Source: Candidatus Binatota bacterium (GTDB lineage: Bacteria; Desulfobacterota; Binatia; UBA1149; CAITLU01). From it: DNA of 49,834 nucleotides. Both the position numbers and the translations under genes were made by a program. Every line of letters starts with the position of its first letter. Position 1 is the first letter of the stretch. The notes beneath the pieces are model-generated. The model was not told the origin of the DNA. It ran no database searches and saw only the letters and a program-made list of their open reading frames with translations. Shown piece after piece: positions 25,295-34,092 of this stretch. Where the stretch lies: positions 1 through 49,834 of the forward strand of contig JAJRWY010000242.1 in assembly GCA_024276575.1 (NCBI GenBank), read 5' to 3'.

Positions 25295-25510
25295 CTAGCC
25301 CGCATTATTCATGGAACCTCGTCGCGAGAGTCGCAAGCGCCCGTGAGATCGGCCCAAGCGCAGCGATGAGGCCCGTAGGCGTACTAACACTACGTCGAGG
25401 ACCGAAAAGTGGTGAGCCGCGAGCCGGCGAGCGGCGAACGGCGAACGGCGAACGGGCCGAGATTACGGGCGATTGAGGCTCGTAGCAGAGGTTTCATGAA
25501 TACGGTCTAG
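25295..25510. repeat. MITE-like palindromic element, complete copy 1
   Basis: The left end reads CTAG..., TATTCATGGAACCTC (from 25306) and then GTCGCGAGAGTCGCAAGCGC. The reverse complement of the right end (from 25510) reads CTAG, TATTCATGAAACCTC and then a matching stretch to TCGGCCC. About 50 bases at each end are thus imperfect inverted repeats. The middle holds three tandem GGCGAAC units (25433-25453). A second copy with the same organisation is at 35326-35479, and partial copies are at 32653 and 36679. No coding capacity. The right edge includes the stop codon of the ATC-hydrolase-like gene. A non-autonomous transposable element or REP-like sequence is the best description. Confidence 0.75.
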
Positions 25511-26202
25511 GAGCGTCGATGGAAGCGAAAATCACAGTGATCGTCGCCTGCGGCCAGAGTGTGCGGGCGCTGCAGTTCTAGGCCCCACTGCTGTGCCAGT
25601 GGAAAATCAAGATCGCAGAAGGTAGCTCCGCAAAGCTCGGACAGACCCTCGCGCTTAAAGTACTGCGCCACCGGGCAACGGTGGACGTCAAAACCGACCG
25701 TTTGATCGTCACACTGCGCATAGTTCATGCGATAATCCGGAGGCGAGTAGGGGAACCGCTTGAAAGACAGATCCATCATGGCTTTCACTCTGGCGAGCGG
25801 ATCTTTCGATCGGAGCCGGGTCGCCAGCCAGGACCAGCGGTTAAGGCTACGGTAGATGTGCCAGGTGATCTCTGCGGTCAACTCGCGCGCCTCAGTGTCG
25901 GACAAGCCGCGCTGCACAAGACCACGGAAAAGCGCAGCCGTGAGGGCGGCCAGGCGAACCAGCACCCGTCCACCTACGGTAGCTTCGGGCGCAGCCGCGC
26001 GAAAAGACTCCCCGCCGCCGGCCATGGCGTCCGCGTAAACGCCGCGGGCTGCATGCTCACCGACTTTCGATTCCAGTGTCGTACAAATCGCCTTGCGCAG
26101 TAGTGGCCGAAGCAAGGCGACCAGTACGGCGTCCATACTCAGGGTATCGCGCATAGTAGTACTCATAGCACTACTCATAACACTGTTTGCGGTCTTGCCC
26201 AC
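25507..26202 (-). CDS. L-2-amino-thiazoline-4-carboxylic acid hydrolase-like protein
   Basis: 231 residues if the GTG at 26202 is used (GGGGGC just upstream); ATGs at 26178, 26154 and 26136 are alternatives. The C-terminal half carries the family pattern: DVHRCPVAQYFKREGLSELC, then CDLDFPLAQ, and a final LAAGDDHCDFRF. These Cys and Asp positions define the ATC hydrolase family, named for an enzyme opening an aminothiazoline ring on the way to cysteine. Most relatives are uncharacterised. It is last in an operon with an ArsR regulator, an RND exporter and a protease-like fragment, which suggests a role with a transported or toxic compound. The last codons overlap the edge of the palindromic repeat. 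Confidence 0.75.
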   Translation of the reverse strand: MGKTANSVMSSAMSTTMRDTLSMDAVLVALLRPLLRKAICTTLESKVGEHAARGVYADAMAGGGESFRAAAPEATVGGRVLVRLAALTAALFRGLVQRGLSDTEARELTAEITWHIYRSLNRWSWLATRLRSKDPLARVKAMMDLSFKRFPYSPPDYRMNYAQCDDQTVGFDVHRCPVAQYFKREGLSELCGATFCDLDFPLAQQWGLELQRPHTLAAGDDHCDFRFHRRS

Positions 26203-26220
26203 AATGCCCCCGTCGTTCCC

Positions 26221-26511
26221 TCAAGAGACACTCAGAAACACAGTTCTTACGAAAGACACTCGGTCGCAAAGCGAGTAAACCGCAAACAGTTCCCCGCCCC
26301 GGCCGACGTGTGTAAAGCTACGCTCGAAGGGAGCGCTCGGCGCTATATAGGCAAGGTCGAGATCTTCGTCGCGCAGGATGACCGAGGCGGGGATTTCAAC
26401 ACCGTCGGCCATTACCATGGTTACATCTCGTAGCTTGCTTTCCATGTTGAAGTGAGCAGCCGCGCCGGCAAGCGGAGAAACGCCCGTAAAAGTATCCGCG
26501 CGTACTTCCAC
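26221..26511 (-). CDS. fragment of a trypsin-like serine protease domain
   Basis: 96 residues from a GTG at 26511. LRDVTMVMADGVEIPASV, then DEDLDLAYIAPSAP resembles the middle of HtrA/DegP-like domains (strand, ADG turn, then the Asp of the catalytic triad in DLDLA). The His-containing N-terminal part and the Ser-containing GDSGG part are absent, and the frame upstream closes at a TAG before any plausible start. It sits 58 bases after the RND gene and 18 before the ATC-hydrolase gene, same strand. Probably a truncated or decayed gene; a small stand-alone domain is possible. Confidence 0.5.
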   Translation of the reverse strand: MEVRADTFTGVSPLAGAAAHFNMESKLRDVTMVMADGVEIPASVILRDEDLDLAYIAPSAPFERSFTHVGRGGELFAVYSLCDRVSFVRTVFLSVS

Positions 26512-26569
26512 AACCAGGCGGCATCCGAAACGTGCTCGGTCCGCATGGCGGTGGCCACGCGGTAGCTAT

Positions 26570-29023
26570 CTATCCAGCAACGGCGCTGCTGCGGCGCCGG
26601 GTTCTGACCGTGAGCAGGGCGGGCAAAAGGAACAGCGCCGCAAAGCAACACACTGCCATATTAGCCGCCACCAAAAGGCCGAAGATGGCGTTGCTCGGAG
26701 ATTGAGAGAGGGCCAATACCGCGAAGCCCGCGACAACGACGACGGCATTGAAGAGTATTGCCCGGCCGGTGCTGCTCATCGTTCCGGCGATGGCATCTTC
26801 GGTTCCCAGGCCTTCAGCCATCAGTAAACGCAAACGTGCCATGAAGTGTATCGAGTAGTCGATACCGATTCCCATGGCGATAGCACTGATCATCGCTTCG
26901 TTGGGACCCAGCGGTTTACCAGCCAAAGCCATGCATGCGAATGTGGCCAATGCGGTGAAGGCCGGCGGCAGCATCGCGGTGAGCGCGTCGGCAAAAGACC
27001 TGAACAGCAGCAAGAGGAAGAAGAAAACCAGGATGGCCGCAGCGCTCAACGAGGCGATCTGGCTGTAGAGTATCATCTCGAAGATCGTCTTCATGATCAT
27101 TACCGAACCGGTGATCTGCGCCTCTGCACCCAGAGATCTGACATTTCGGTCGAGCAACTCTTCGGTTCGTTCGATCACCGAGTTCATATCGCTGAGCCAA
27201 TCCGATCGCATCAGTACGCCGAGATGTGCGCCGCGATACTCGTAATCCACCATGTCGTCGAACTCTGCAGGATCTCCCGACATCGAATAGAAAAGAAGGT
27301 ACTGGGCTACCAACTCGCGGTCTCCAGGAATCCGCAGTTCTCGAACGTCGTCGGCGTGCATGGCCTGGTTCATTCGCTTGATGTACTCGGCGATCGATCG
27401 TGTATCGCCTACATGCGGGTGCTTGGAAAGCTCATCCAGAGTCTCATCGATAGCTCTTAACAGCGCGGGGTCTTTGATCCCGCCGGCCTGATCGGTACTG
27501 ACGACGATATCCATCGGCATGGTGCCGCCGTGACGCTCACGCAGCACGCGGTCCGATTCGAGTACCGGCGTCCCTGGCGTAAGGCTCTCCACCCATGAGT
27601 AATCGAGCCGCAGTCCCGAGGCCGCAACGGCCAGCAATACCGACAGTACCGCACCCGCAGCCAGCACGGTTTTCGCGTTGGCACCGACCATTGCGCCGCT
27701 TCGCACCAGAATCCTTGGCAGCAGCGCCGAACGTGCTGCACGGCCGGTGCGGAGCGGAAGCGGAAGGATCGACAGTAGCGCCGGAAGCAGCGTGAGTGAC
27801 ATAACCATGGCGACGATTATCCCCACGGCAGTGGTGAATCCGAAGACTTGATAAATGGTCATGCGCCCGAACATCAAGGCGCCGAAACCGATTGCGGTGG
27901 TGACGGAAGTAAGTATCACCGGGCGCCATAGCTCGACCATGGTGTCTATGATGAGCCGTTCTTTGTCTTGTCCGGATCCGGCCGCACCGAAATACCGTTC
28001 AATTACGTGAATGCCGTCGGCGCACCCGATAGCCAGCAGTATCGGCGGGATCAAGGTTCCGGTTATGTAGATCGGCAGTCCCATCAACGCCTGTATACCC
28101 CACATCCAGGTTACCGAAGTGATTACCACCAGTGCGGGAAGCAAAACCCCGCGTAGGCTCAGCATGCTCAGTGTGAGCGCGCCGAGCGCGACGCTGTCCC
28201 AGGCAGCAGCGCTGCCGCTGATCACTTTCCACAGCGCTGCAATCGCAAAGACCGCTAGCGTGCGCAGCAAGAAATTACCGAAGGCATGAGGTGGAAAACA
28301 CAGGAACAGTACGAAAACCACAACCATCAAAGCGATGGGTATGAGCTTGGCAAGGTCCTCGGCGATCTGCCGCCCGTAAGCACTTTCGACAGCAGTGGTG
28401 CCGGCGAACAGAAATCTGGTCCCGGGGATGGGGTTATCGTTCACATACTCGACGACTTCTTTGAATACCTCTACCGGGTGGGCGTAAGGGGAGTCGGCCT
28501 CGTAGCGGTCGTGAGCCTGCACGATGATCGCGGCTATGGAACCGTCGCGTGATACTAGGCGGTCTAGATATACATCGTTGTCGAACACCTTCTTGCGAAT
28601 CGCGAGGGCTTCGCTACGGTCGCGTGGCGCTGTCTCGTAAAACGCTTCTATCTCGAGGCCTTCCTCGCTGCCCAAAATGGCTTCGGAGTTGGCAATACTA
28701 CGCACATCGCCGGCGGCAACGGTGTCGAGTTTCTCGATGCCTTCAGTCAGGCGGGCGAGGCCGGCGAGGATCTCCGGGGTAAATACTCCGTCGGGACCAT
28801 CCGCTTGGATGCCGACAAAGATATCCTTGCCGACCGCGAATCGTTCCTTGGTTTGTTTCCAAAACTGGCGCACCGGGTGCGCATTGGGAACGAAGGACTC
28901 GGTGTCGGGATCAATATGCAAGTTGGGCAACTGGAGGGCAAAGAACACCGACAGCCCCGCGATTACCGACAGAACGTAAAAGCGGCGGCGCAGGATCAAC
29001 TCGAAGACGCTGCGAGCGCTCAC
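26570..29023 (-). CDS. RND-superfamily exporter (MMPL/HpnN-like)
   Basis: 817 residues. The GTG start at 29023 overlaps the ArsR stop (GTGA). The protein has the two-fold RND layout: helix 1 near residue 17-33, a large periplasmic loop (about 35-225), and a block of five helices (about 225-400) containing GCADGIHVIERYF. A second helix, a second loop and a second five-helix block follow, with AIAMGIGIDYSIHFMARL and a matching SSTGRAILFNAVVVVAGF. The paired GxxxD segments are the proton-relay region of MMPL-type lipid/hopanoid exporters. No HlyD partner is adjacent, as expected for this subfamily. ArsR control suggests induction by a metal or redox signal. The substrate may be a lipid or hydrophobic molecule (inference). 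Confidence 0.9.
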   Translation of the reverse strand: MSARSVFELILRRRFYVLSVIAGLSVFFALQLPNLHIDPDTESFVPNAHPVRQFWKQTKERFAVGKDIFVGIQADGPDGVFTPEILAGLARLTEGIEKLDTVAAGDVRSIANSEAILGSEEGLEIEAFYETAPRDRSEALAIRKKVFDNDVYLDRLVSRDGSIAAIIVQAHDRYEADSPYAHPVEVFKEVVEYVNDNPIPGTRFLFAGTTAVESAYGRQIAEDLAKLIPIALMVVVFVLFLCFPPHAFGNFLLRTLAVFAIAALWKVISGSAAAWDSVALGALTLSMLSLRGVLLPALVVITSVTWMWGIQALMGLPIYITGTLIPPILLAIGCADGIHVIERYFGAAGSGQDKERLIIDTMVELWRPVILTSVTTAIGFGALMFGRMTIYQVFGFTTAVGIIVAMVMSLTLLPALLSILPLPLRTGRAARSALLPRILVRSGAMVGANAKTVLAAGAVLSVLLAVAASGLRLDYSWVESLTPGTPVLESDRVLRERHGGTMPMDIVVSTDQAGGIKDPALLRAIDETLDELSKHPHVGDTRSIAEYIKRMNQAMHADDVRELRIPGDRELVAQYLLFYSMSGDPAEFDDMVDYEYRGAHLGVLMRSDWLSDMNSVIERTEELLDRNVRSLGAEAQITGSVMIMKTIFEMILYSQIASLSAAAILVFFFLLLLFRSFADALTAMLPPAFTALATFACMALAGKPLGPNEAMISAIAMGIGIDYSIHFMARLRLLMAEGLGTEDAIAGTMSSTGRAILFNAVVVVAGFAVLALSQSPSNAIFGLLVAANMAVCCFAALFLLPALLTVRTRRRSSAVAG

Positions 29024-29499
29024 TGTTCACCCCCCGGGCAGCAGATCGGAACTAGGTTTCGAAAGCGTGAAAGTACGTTTTCGGTCTGCTCGACGATCGC
29101 CGCCCCGTCGATCTCGAAGTAGACATGGCGGCCCCTTTTCTCACGCCTGAGCAGCCCAGCCTCGGCAAGAACACGCAGGTGGCGCGAGACTACCGAGGCA
29201 TCCTGCGGAAAGTTTTGGGCGATGGTCCCCACGTCGCATTTTCCGGCCCGCGTGAGAAAGCGGATTATTTCGACACGCGCAGGCTCGCACAGCGCTTTGA
29301 AGAACTTGGAATCAACCAAGGCGCTCAATTCCTCCGCCGCATGCTCGCGAAGCGCACGCCCCAAGGCTTCGCCACCGCCGGCGTCGTAGTTGTCGCCTCC
29401 GGGGTCGTTGCTGCAGACGAGGTCGTTGCCGCCGACAGGGTCGTCGGCGACGGCGGAGTCATCGCCGCGGAGTTTTCTTGAAGGATGTCCGTTACTCAT
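29020..29499 (-). CDS. ArsR-family transcriptional regulator
   Basis: 159 residues. The winged HTH is clear: FKALCEPARVEIIRFL, DVGTIAQNFPQDASVVSRHL, then GLLRREKRGRHVYFEI. The first ~55 residues are a low-complexity Asp/Gly-rich extension absent from typical ArsR proteins. The usual metal-site CVC of helix 3 is not seen; instead GKCDVG holds one Cys and the C-terminus has a CC pair (PICCPGG), so a metal or thiol signal is possible. It is the first gene of the RND exporter operon and overlaps the exporter start by 4 bases. It probably represses that operon; see the dyad at 29536-29555. Confidence 0.88.
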   Translation of the reverse strand: MSNGHPSRKLRGDDSAVADDPVGGNDLVCSNDPGGDNYDAGGGEALGRALREHAAEELSALVDSKFFKALCEPARVEIIRFLTRAGKCDVGTIAQNFPQDASVVSRHLRVLAEAGLLRREKRGRHVYFEIDGAAIVEQTENVLSRFRNLVPICCPGGEQ

Positions 29500-29535
29500 G
29501 AATCAGTCCGTATTCTTAATGACTTCGTCTTCCGC

Positions 29536-29555
29536 GCATGTATGCACACACATGC
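29536..29555 (-). promoter_or_regulatory. candidate ArsR operator dyad
   Basis: GCATGT (29536-29541) and ACATGC (29550-29555) are exact inverted arms around 8 bases, 37 bases before the ArsR start. ATGCA also recurs next to it. Its position in the leader/promoter of a self-regulated ArsR gene makes it the likely binding site, but no promoter boxes could be fixed with confidence. The rest of 29556-29727 shows no gene. Confidence 0.4.
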
Positions 29556-29727
29556 ATCGTTATTCGCATAACGTCGCTAACGCAACAAATTTTCGAAACT
29601 CCAGATCATCCCCCGAGAATCTTGCGCGCCCGCTCAACCCGGAATTTTTCGTGGCATCACGGTCGCGGCAAGCCGAAAGCTCCGGCTTCAAGACCACGGC
29701 CTGCTCCGGCTGGCGCGTAGGCAACGG

Positions 29728-30342
29728 CTAGCGGTTCCCGCGCTGCCCCACTTGTCGAAACAGTAGCTCCAGGTTCTCGCCGGCGGCGGAAGCGTTGAGT
29801 AGGGCAACCGTGATCGACAGCGGCTCGGTAATCAATGGAGTCATCGAGAAGCCGGGCCACACCGCCACCGCACCGGTAATCACCAGAACGTAGTTGGCCA
29901 CTCCGGCACTGTGCCCGCGTGGCGAGCGCGGCGGCATTTCTCCGCCCTGCGCCGTGTAGGCCAGCCGCAGCAGGTAAAGCCCGAAGGAACCCGACAGGGC
30001 GATAAGCGGGATCCAGTTGGCGTAGTGCCAGTAGCTACTGGCACTGCCGCTGTCGAGATCGCTCCAGACCGCGACCACCGCAAATCCGGCCATCGCCGCG
30101 GCCAGGAACAGCGCGTCGCACACGTTGTCGATCACCAGACCGCGCAGGTCGGCGCAGCCCGCGCGGCGGGCCAGCTTGCCGTCGTAGTAGTCGCTCAGAC
30201 AAGCGGCGATCACGGCGGGTAGAACCAGCGCCGAAGAATCGGAATGCAAGAGTTCGGACAGTATCAGTAAGCCGAGTAGAGGACGCGACAGGCTCAGCAA
30301 GTGATGGGTCGCGAACAGGCCTTTGTCGAACTGACCGGACAT
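29728..30342 (-). CDS. CDP-alcohol phosphatidyltransferase family protein
   Basis: 204 residues, about six hydrophobic helices. The full family signature is present with canonical spacing: D54-G55-x2-A58-R59-x8-G68-x3-D72-x3-D76. It would transfer a phospho-group from a CDP-activated lipid or head group to an alcohol, inside the cytoplasmic membrane. It begins 7 bases after the stop of a beta-propeller gene on the same strand, so the two are one transcript. The acceptor is unknown. It differs strongly from the other CDP-alcohol transferase at 13126-13770, so they are not recent duplicates. Confidence 0.88.
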   Translation of the reverse strand: MSGQFDKGLFATHHLLSLSRPLLGLLILSELLHSDSSALVLPAVIAACLSDYYDGKLARRAGCADLRGLVIDNVCDALFLAAAMAGFAVVAVWSDLDSGSASSYWHYANWIPLIALSGSFGLYLLRLAYTAQGGEMPPRSPRGHSAGVANYVLVITGAVAVWPGFSMTPLITEPLSITVALLNASAAGENLELLFRQVGQRGNR

Positions 30343-30349
30343 TGCCGGC

Positions 30350-31540
30350 TCAAGCGGCCGCCTCGCGGGTCCTTACGTCCCAACAGGCGAACTGCCCCGG
30401 CCCGATGGCCTCTACTTCTCCATCGCCGAGTAAGGAGGCCACGTAAACCTGGCTGCCGCACTCATCTCCGCTCTTGCGCTTGGCCACATAGCCCGAGAAC
30501 ACCACTTTGCTACCATCCGGCGACAGCGGTGGGTGCGAGTGCACGAACTGGTCGAAGAACCAGCAGAAGTAAACCATCTCCCTGCTCGGATAAAAGGGTG
30601 TGTCGAGCACCCTGCGGCCGCCGTGCAGGTCGGAAACCGTCCACCTCATAGCGCCGCCCGAGTCGAACGACATCGAGACGATGCCGTCGGAAGACGGCAA
30701 CCAGAAGAAGCTGACCAGTTCGCCGGTTCGCAGCAAGGTCGCGTTACCGCTTGCGATATCCACCAGAGTCAGGTCGCTGAAACAATGCGGCGAGTCGCCC
30801 AATGCTTGAGCGATGGCCAGGGTTTCCCCGTTAGGAGACCACGATATCACTGTCTGCCCGTCGATGGGGTAGACCAGCTCGCCGCGTCCGTCGCCAAGAT
30901 GCCACAAGGCCAAAAACTCCTGCCCCTCGCCGCTGGCGTCTACATAAGCCAGACGGCTTCCGTCGGGAGACCAAGCGGCAGTGCGAAATTCGCCCGGGCG
31001 CAAGCTGGCCACACGCTCGACCCGGTCTCCGACATGAAAGACAGATAATCGCGCATCGTCGTAAAGGCTGTAGCTGCCGCCGCTATGAACCGCGATATAG
31101 CCCGGTTGCGGCGACCAGGACCAGAACACCGACGCCCCCGAATCCAGCGTGACCGTTTTCCCCGGTTCGGCGACATCCACCACGTCGAGTTGCAATCGAT
31201 CACTACCCTGCAGGAGCAAGGCGATCTTACGCGAATCGGGAGACCAGCTCTCGGCCACCGGTGCAGCTTCGGTCATGCGCCATACTTCGTGCATGAGAAC
31301 GCCGTCGCCGGCCACTGAATACAGGGCGGCTTCCGGGCTTTCTCCGGTGCGTACGCCGAGACAGGCGACTTGCGAACCATCCGGCGAATAGGAAGGCCAA
31401 ATATAGTAAAGACGGTCGTTGCCGCCCCAGTCACTCCAACCCCAAGTCAGCCGGCGGGGCAGCGGCTGGCCGCCCGCTTCGTAGACATCCCCGTCGCTTC
31501 CCACATAGGCAAGGCGACAGCCTTGTGCCCTGTTCAACAT
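30350..31540 (-). CDS. TolB/WD40-like beta-propeller protein
   Basis: Start at ATG 31540, where GGAGG lies 5 bases upstream; the longer frame to 31591 lacks a site. The 396-residue product has at least five PD40/TolB-type blades: YSPDGSQVACLG, SWSPDSRKIALL, AWSPDGSRLAYVD, SWSPNGETLAIA and LSPDGSKVVFSG. It lacks a signal peptide, so it would be cytoplasmic. Propellers of this kind bind proteins or form part of peptidases, but no peptidase domain is attached. Co-transcribed with the CDP-alcohol transferase that follows after 7 bases; a functional link is unproven. Confidence 0.82.
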   Translation of the reverse strand: MLNRAQGCRLAYVGSDGDVYEAGGQPLPRRLTWGWSDWGGNDRLYYIWPSYSPDGSQVACLGVRTGESPEAALYSVAGDGVLMHEVWRMTEAAPVAESWSPDSRKIALLLQGSDRLQLDVVDVAEPGKTVTLDSGASVFWSWSPQPGYIAVHSGGSYSLYDDARLSVFHVGDRVERVASLRPGEFRTAAWSPDGSRLAYVDASGEGQEFLALWHLGDGRGELVYPIDGQTVISWSPNGETLAIAQALGDSPHCFSDLTLVDIASGNATLLRTGELVSFFWLPSSDGIVSMSFDSGGAMRWTVSDLHGGRRVLDTPFYPSREMVYFCWFFDQFVHSHPPLSPDGSKVVFSGYVAKRKSGDECGSQVYVASLLGDGEVEAIGPGQFACWDVRTREAAA

Positions 31541-31658
31541 CAACACCTCCACACCCCAACAGCAGGGCATCCAACTCACAGCGCCGCGCACGAAATCGTC
31601 GGCGGCGCTCTATAGCTCGCAACCGATAACCGGCAAACGGCGGCCGGCCAAGGCCGAC

Positions 31659-32573
31659 TCAATCACTCAGAGCACCGACACCGCCGATTTCCATATCTAT
31701 GCGGCCCTTGCCCGCAGCACCCTTGCGCAACAGCACATAAAGAGCTCCCTCACCCCCGTCGCACTTTCGAGCGGTTACGAAGGCGAGTACGCGCCGTGCG
31801 CTCGGACCTTTGGCAAGCCAGCGAGGGACTTCTTCGCGCAGAATTCCGAACTGTCCCGGCGAGTTTCGTCCCTTACCGGTAATCAATAATACACATCGAT
31901 CGCCCAGGCGTTGTCGTTCACGCACAAAGTCGTCGACCTTACGCAGCGCTTCGTCCAGAACTAGGCCGTGAAGGTCGAGGTGCGCGCGCACGGCGAAGCG
32001 GCCTTTCTCGAGTTCGGCAAGCGTTTCACGGCTCACCCCGTGGCCGCGCCCACGGACATACTGGTCCGAAAAACTGATGTTGAAGCCTGCGGCGCAGGCA
32101 AGCTCGGCGAGCTCGGCCTTGCGTTCGGCGCGAGCCGCAGCCTCGATGTCGCCAAGATCGACATGAGGAACCGCCCTTACCCGCGGCGTCCCGCCTTCTA
32201 TCTTCTTTACCCCCCGATAAGCTTCTTCGAAAAGTTGTTGCTCGTCGGAAATCCCAAGCTTGGTCTCCCGGCTTCTCGAAGACGGGGGCAACGGTGGTGG
32301 CAGATCGTCGCGCGAGTACTGCTTTGAAGCCCGCGCGCGCTCCTTGGCTAGCGAGCGAGCGCTTTTACGAAGGCTCTCGCCGAGTTCCGCGAAAGGCGAG
32401 TTGAAGCCCTTCTTTCCACCGCTCTGCGGGGGCGCTGGGGAAGCATCGAACAATTCTTGGAAAGACGAATCGGGAGAAGCAGCGGAAGCTGCGGTAGACG
32501 CCACCCGCGCGGCTCTTCCTTTTTTCCTTCTCCGCGCCATGGCCTGTGAAAAACGATATGCCTCCAGAGCCAT
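31659..32573 (-). CDS. Smr-domain endonuclease-like protein
   Basis: 304 residues. The C-terminal 100 or so form an Smr domain: the DLHGLVLDEAL signature, then VLLITGKGRNSPG and a tail with LREEVPRWL. Smr domains are nucleic-acid-binding and often nick DNA or RNA; stand-alone examples such as E. coli SmrA/SmrB act in mRNA or ribosome-collision cleavage. The N-terminal half is basic and disordered-looking (MARRRKKGRAAR, Ser/Ala rich). The start may be the ATG at 32540, which begins MARRRKKG as many Smr proteins do. Transcribed alone on the minus strand. Confidence 0.87.
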   Translation of the reverse strand: MALEAYRFSQAMARRRKKGRAARVASTAASAASPDSSFQELFDASPAPPQSGGKKGFNSPFAELGESLRKSARSLAKERARASKQYSRDDLPPPLPPSSRSRETKLGISDEQQLFEEAYRGVKKIEGGTPRVRAVPHVDLGDIEAAARAERKAELAELACAAGFNISFSDQYVRGRGHGVSRETLAELEKGRFAVRAHLDLHGLVLDEALRKVDDFVRERQRLGDRCVLLITGKGRNSPGQFGILREEVPRWLAKGPSARRVLAFVTARKCDGGEGALYVLLRKGAAGKGRIDMEIGGVGALSD

Positions 32574-32927
32574 CGATTCCAGAGTTCCGGTGCAAAAGGC
32601 ACAAGCACGGGCGGGGCCGGCGAGGTAGCGAAACGCCCCTCGGTCTAGCCATTATTCATGAAACCTCTGCCAGCGTGCGCGGCTGAAACTTCGCCGGGGT
32701 CTCTTACACCACGCTTCGAATCCTCGAAATCGGTCTTCCCCGAGCTCACGCACTGCGCTACCGGTCGATAACCAAGCTCCTCAGCCCCATGCGGCGGCTA
32801 GGGACCAACAACTGCCTTGGAAGGCCACCGCGCCACAGCTAGCATCGCCTCTACCCGCACGCACGCACATAAGCGCGGCGTAGCGGCAAGTGATCACGGC
32901 AACGGCCACCGCAGCAAAGGAATCGCA
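32574..32927. other. 354-bp divergent intergenic region
   Basis: Lies between the Smr gene and the LLM oxidoreductase gene. It holds the end fragment of the palindromic repeat (32653-32670) and the upstream signals of both genes. Open frames here are short and have no recognisable family. I see nothing else I can name. Confidence 0.5.
32653..32670. repeat. solo end of the MITE-like repeat
   Basis: The 18 bases TATTCATGAAACCTCTGC are identical to the reverse complement of 25485-25502, the right end of copy 1. CTAGCC just outside resembles the flank of copy 1 (CTAGCCCG). No matching opposite end is visible nearby, so this is a solo end or a decayed copy. Confidence 0.65.
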
Positions 32928-33872
32928 ATGACCGCCAAGCAAAACCGCCCGACCTTCTCTTTGTTCATCCCCCAGGCAGGACTCAGCTACTCGATGCTGC
33001 GCGACCGCGCGCAGTTGCTCGAAGAGCTAGGCTTCGACGGCATCTGGCTGGTGGATCATTTCTGGGCTGAAGGTGCCCCCGATCTCGATTTCCTGGAAGG
33101 CTGGACGAGCTTGGCCGCCCTTGCCGAAGCCACCGAGCGGCTACGTATAGGACTGCTGGTAAGCTGCAACTCTTACCGAAACCCGGCGTTGCTGGCCAAG
33201 ATGGCGGCTACCGTGGACCACATCAGCCAAGGCCGCCTGGAACTCGGTATCGGCGCCGGCTGGATGGAGTCGGAGTACAAGGCCTACGGATACGAGTTCC
33301 CCTCTATGGGTAAACGGCTGGCGCAACTAGGCGAGGCTTTGGAAATCATCACTTCGATGCTGGGCAAAGACAGGAGCAGCTTCGAGGGGAAACACTACCA
33401 AGTCCGCGACGCCCCCTGTGCCCCCAAGCCCGTTCAATCGCCGCTGCCGATATGCATCGGCGGCGCCGGAGAGAAAGTATTGCTCAGACTCGCCGCCCGC
33501 TACGCGCAACGGTGGAACTGCCCGATGGACTCGGCCCACGACATCCCACGGCTGCGCGGAGTGCTCGAAACGCACTGCAACGAGGTCGGAACCAATGTCG
33601 ACGACATCATCGTCAGCGAACAAACCGTGGTGGTAATGGGAGCCGACCGGGACGGGTATCAGATGAAACGCGGCCTAGCCGACATGATGATCGGTTCCTT
33701 CGCCAAGCTCGATAAAGTCGCGATACTGGGCACGCCGCAAGACGTGATCGCCGGCATCCGCAAGAAAATCGAGGGCGGGGTCAGCGATTTCACTATCCTG
33801 TTCGGCGACATGGGCATGGACGACACTCTGGAGCTTTTCGCCAAGGAAGTGCTGCCGGCGTTTCGCGACTGA
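32928..33872 (+). CDS. LLM-class flavin-dependent oxidoreductase
   Basis: Start ATG at 32928 with AAGGA 6 bases before it. The 314-residue product is a luciferase-like TIM barrel: FSLFIPQAGLSYSMLRDRAQ, FDGIWLVDHFWAE, LRIGLLVSCNSYRNPALLAK, then ISQGRLELGIGAGWMESEY and PLPICIGGAGEKVLLRLAA. The GIGAGW and PxxxGG patterns favour the F420- or FMN-dependent monooxygenase/reductase group seen in actinobacterial and deltaproteobacterial genomes. The substrate is unknown. Transcribed alone, convergent with the LysR gene; 33873-34092 between them has no gene. Confidence 0.9.
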   Translation: MTAKQNRPTFSLFIPQAGLSYSMLRDRAQLLEELGFDGIWLVDHFWAEGAPDLDFLEGWTSLAALAEATERLRIGLLVSCNSYRNPALLAKMAATVDHISQGRLELGIGAGWMESEYKAYGYEFPSMGKRLAQLGEALEIITSMLGKDRSSFEGKHYQVRDAPCAPKPVQSPLPICIGGAGEKVLLRLAARYAQRWNCPMDSAHDIPRLRGVLETHCNEVGTNVDDIIVSEQTVVVMGADRDGYQMKRGLADMMIGSFAKLDKVAILGTPQDVIAGIRKKIEGGVSDFTILFGDMGMDDTLELFAKEVLPAFRD

Positions 33873-34092
33873 GCCGCGGCCGTCCACGGCCCGCAGGGGG
33901 CCTTCCGCGGTCAAGCCGCACTGCAGATGGAGCTAGCACCGTTCCCGCGCCGTCGATGGCATAGGCATCGCCAGCAGTAACGGATCGGAGACGCTGCAGG
34001 CAGCGCTATCGGAGTCTCTTTCCGCAACAGTCGCCTCCGCCGCGGAGCGACGGCCACGCAGTTCCGCGCAAGCGGCTGCCCGTCGCGCGGCG

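Noticed and set aside
25433-25453. Possible CRISPR-like array (three GGCGAAC units)
   Set aside because: Units are 7 bases without spacers and lie inside the palindromic repeat element; no CRISPR or cas genes in the window.
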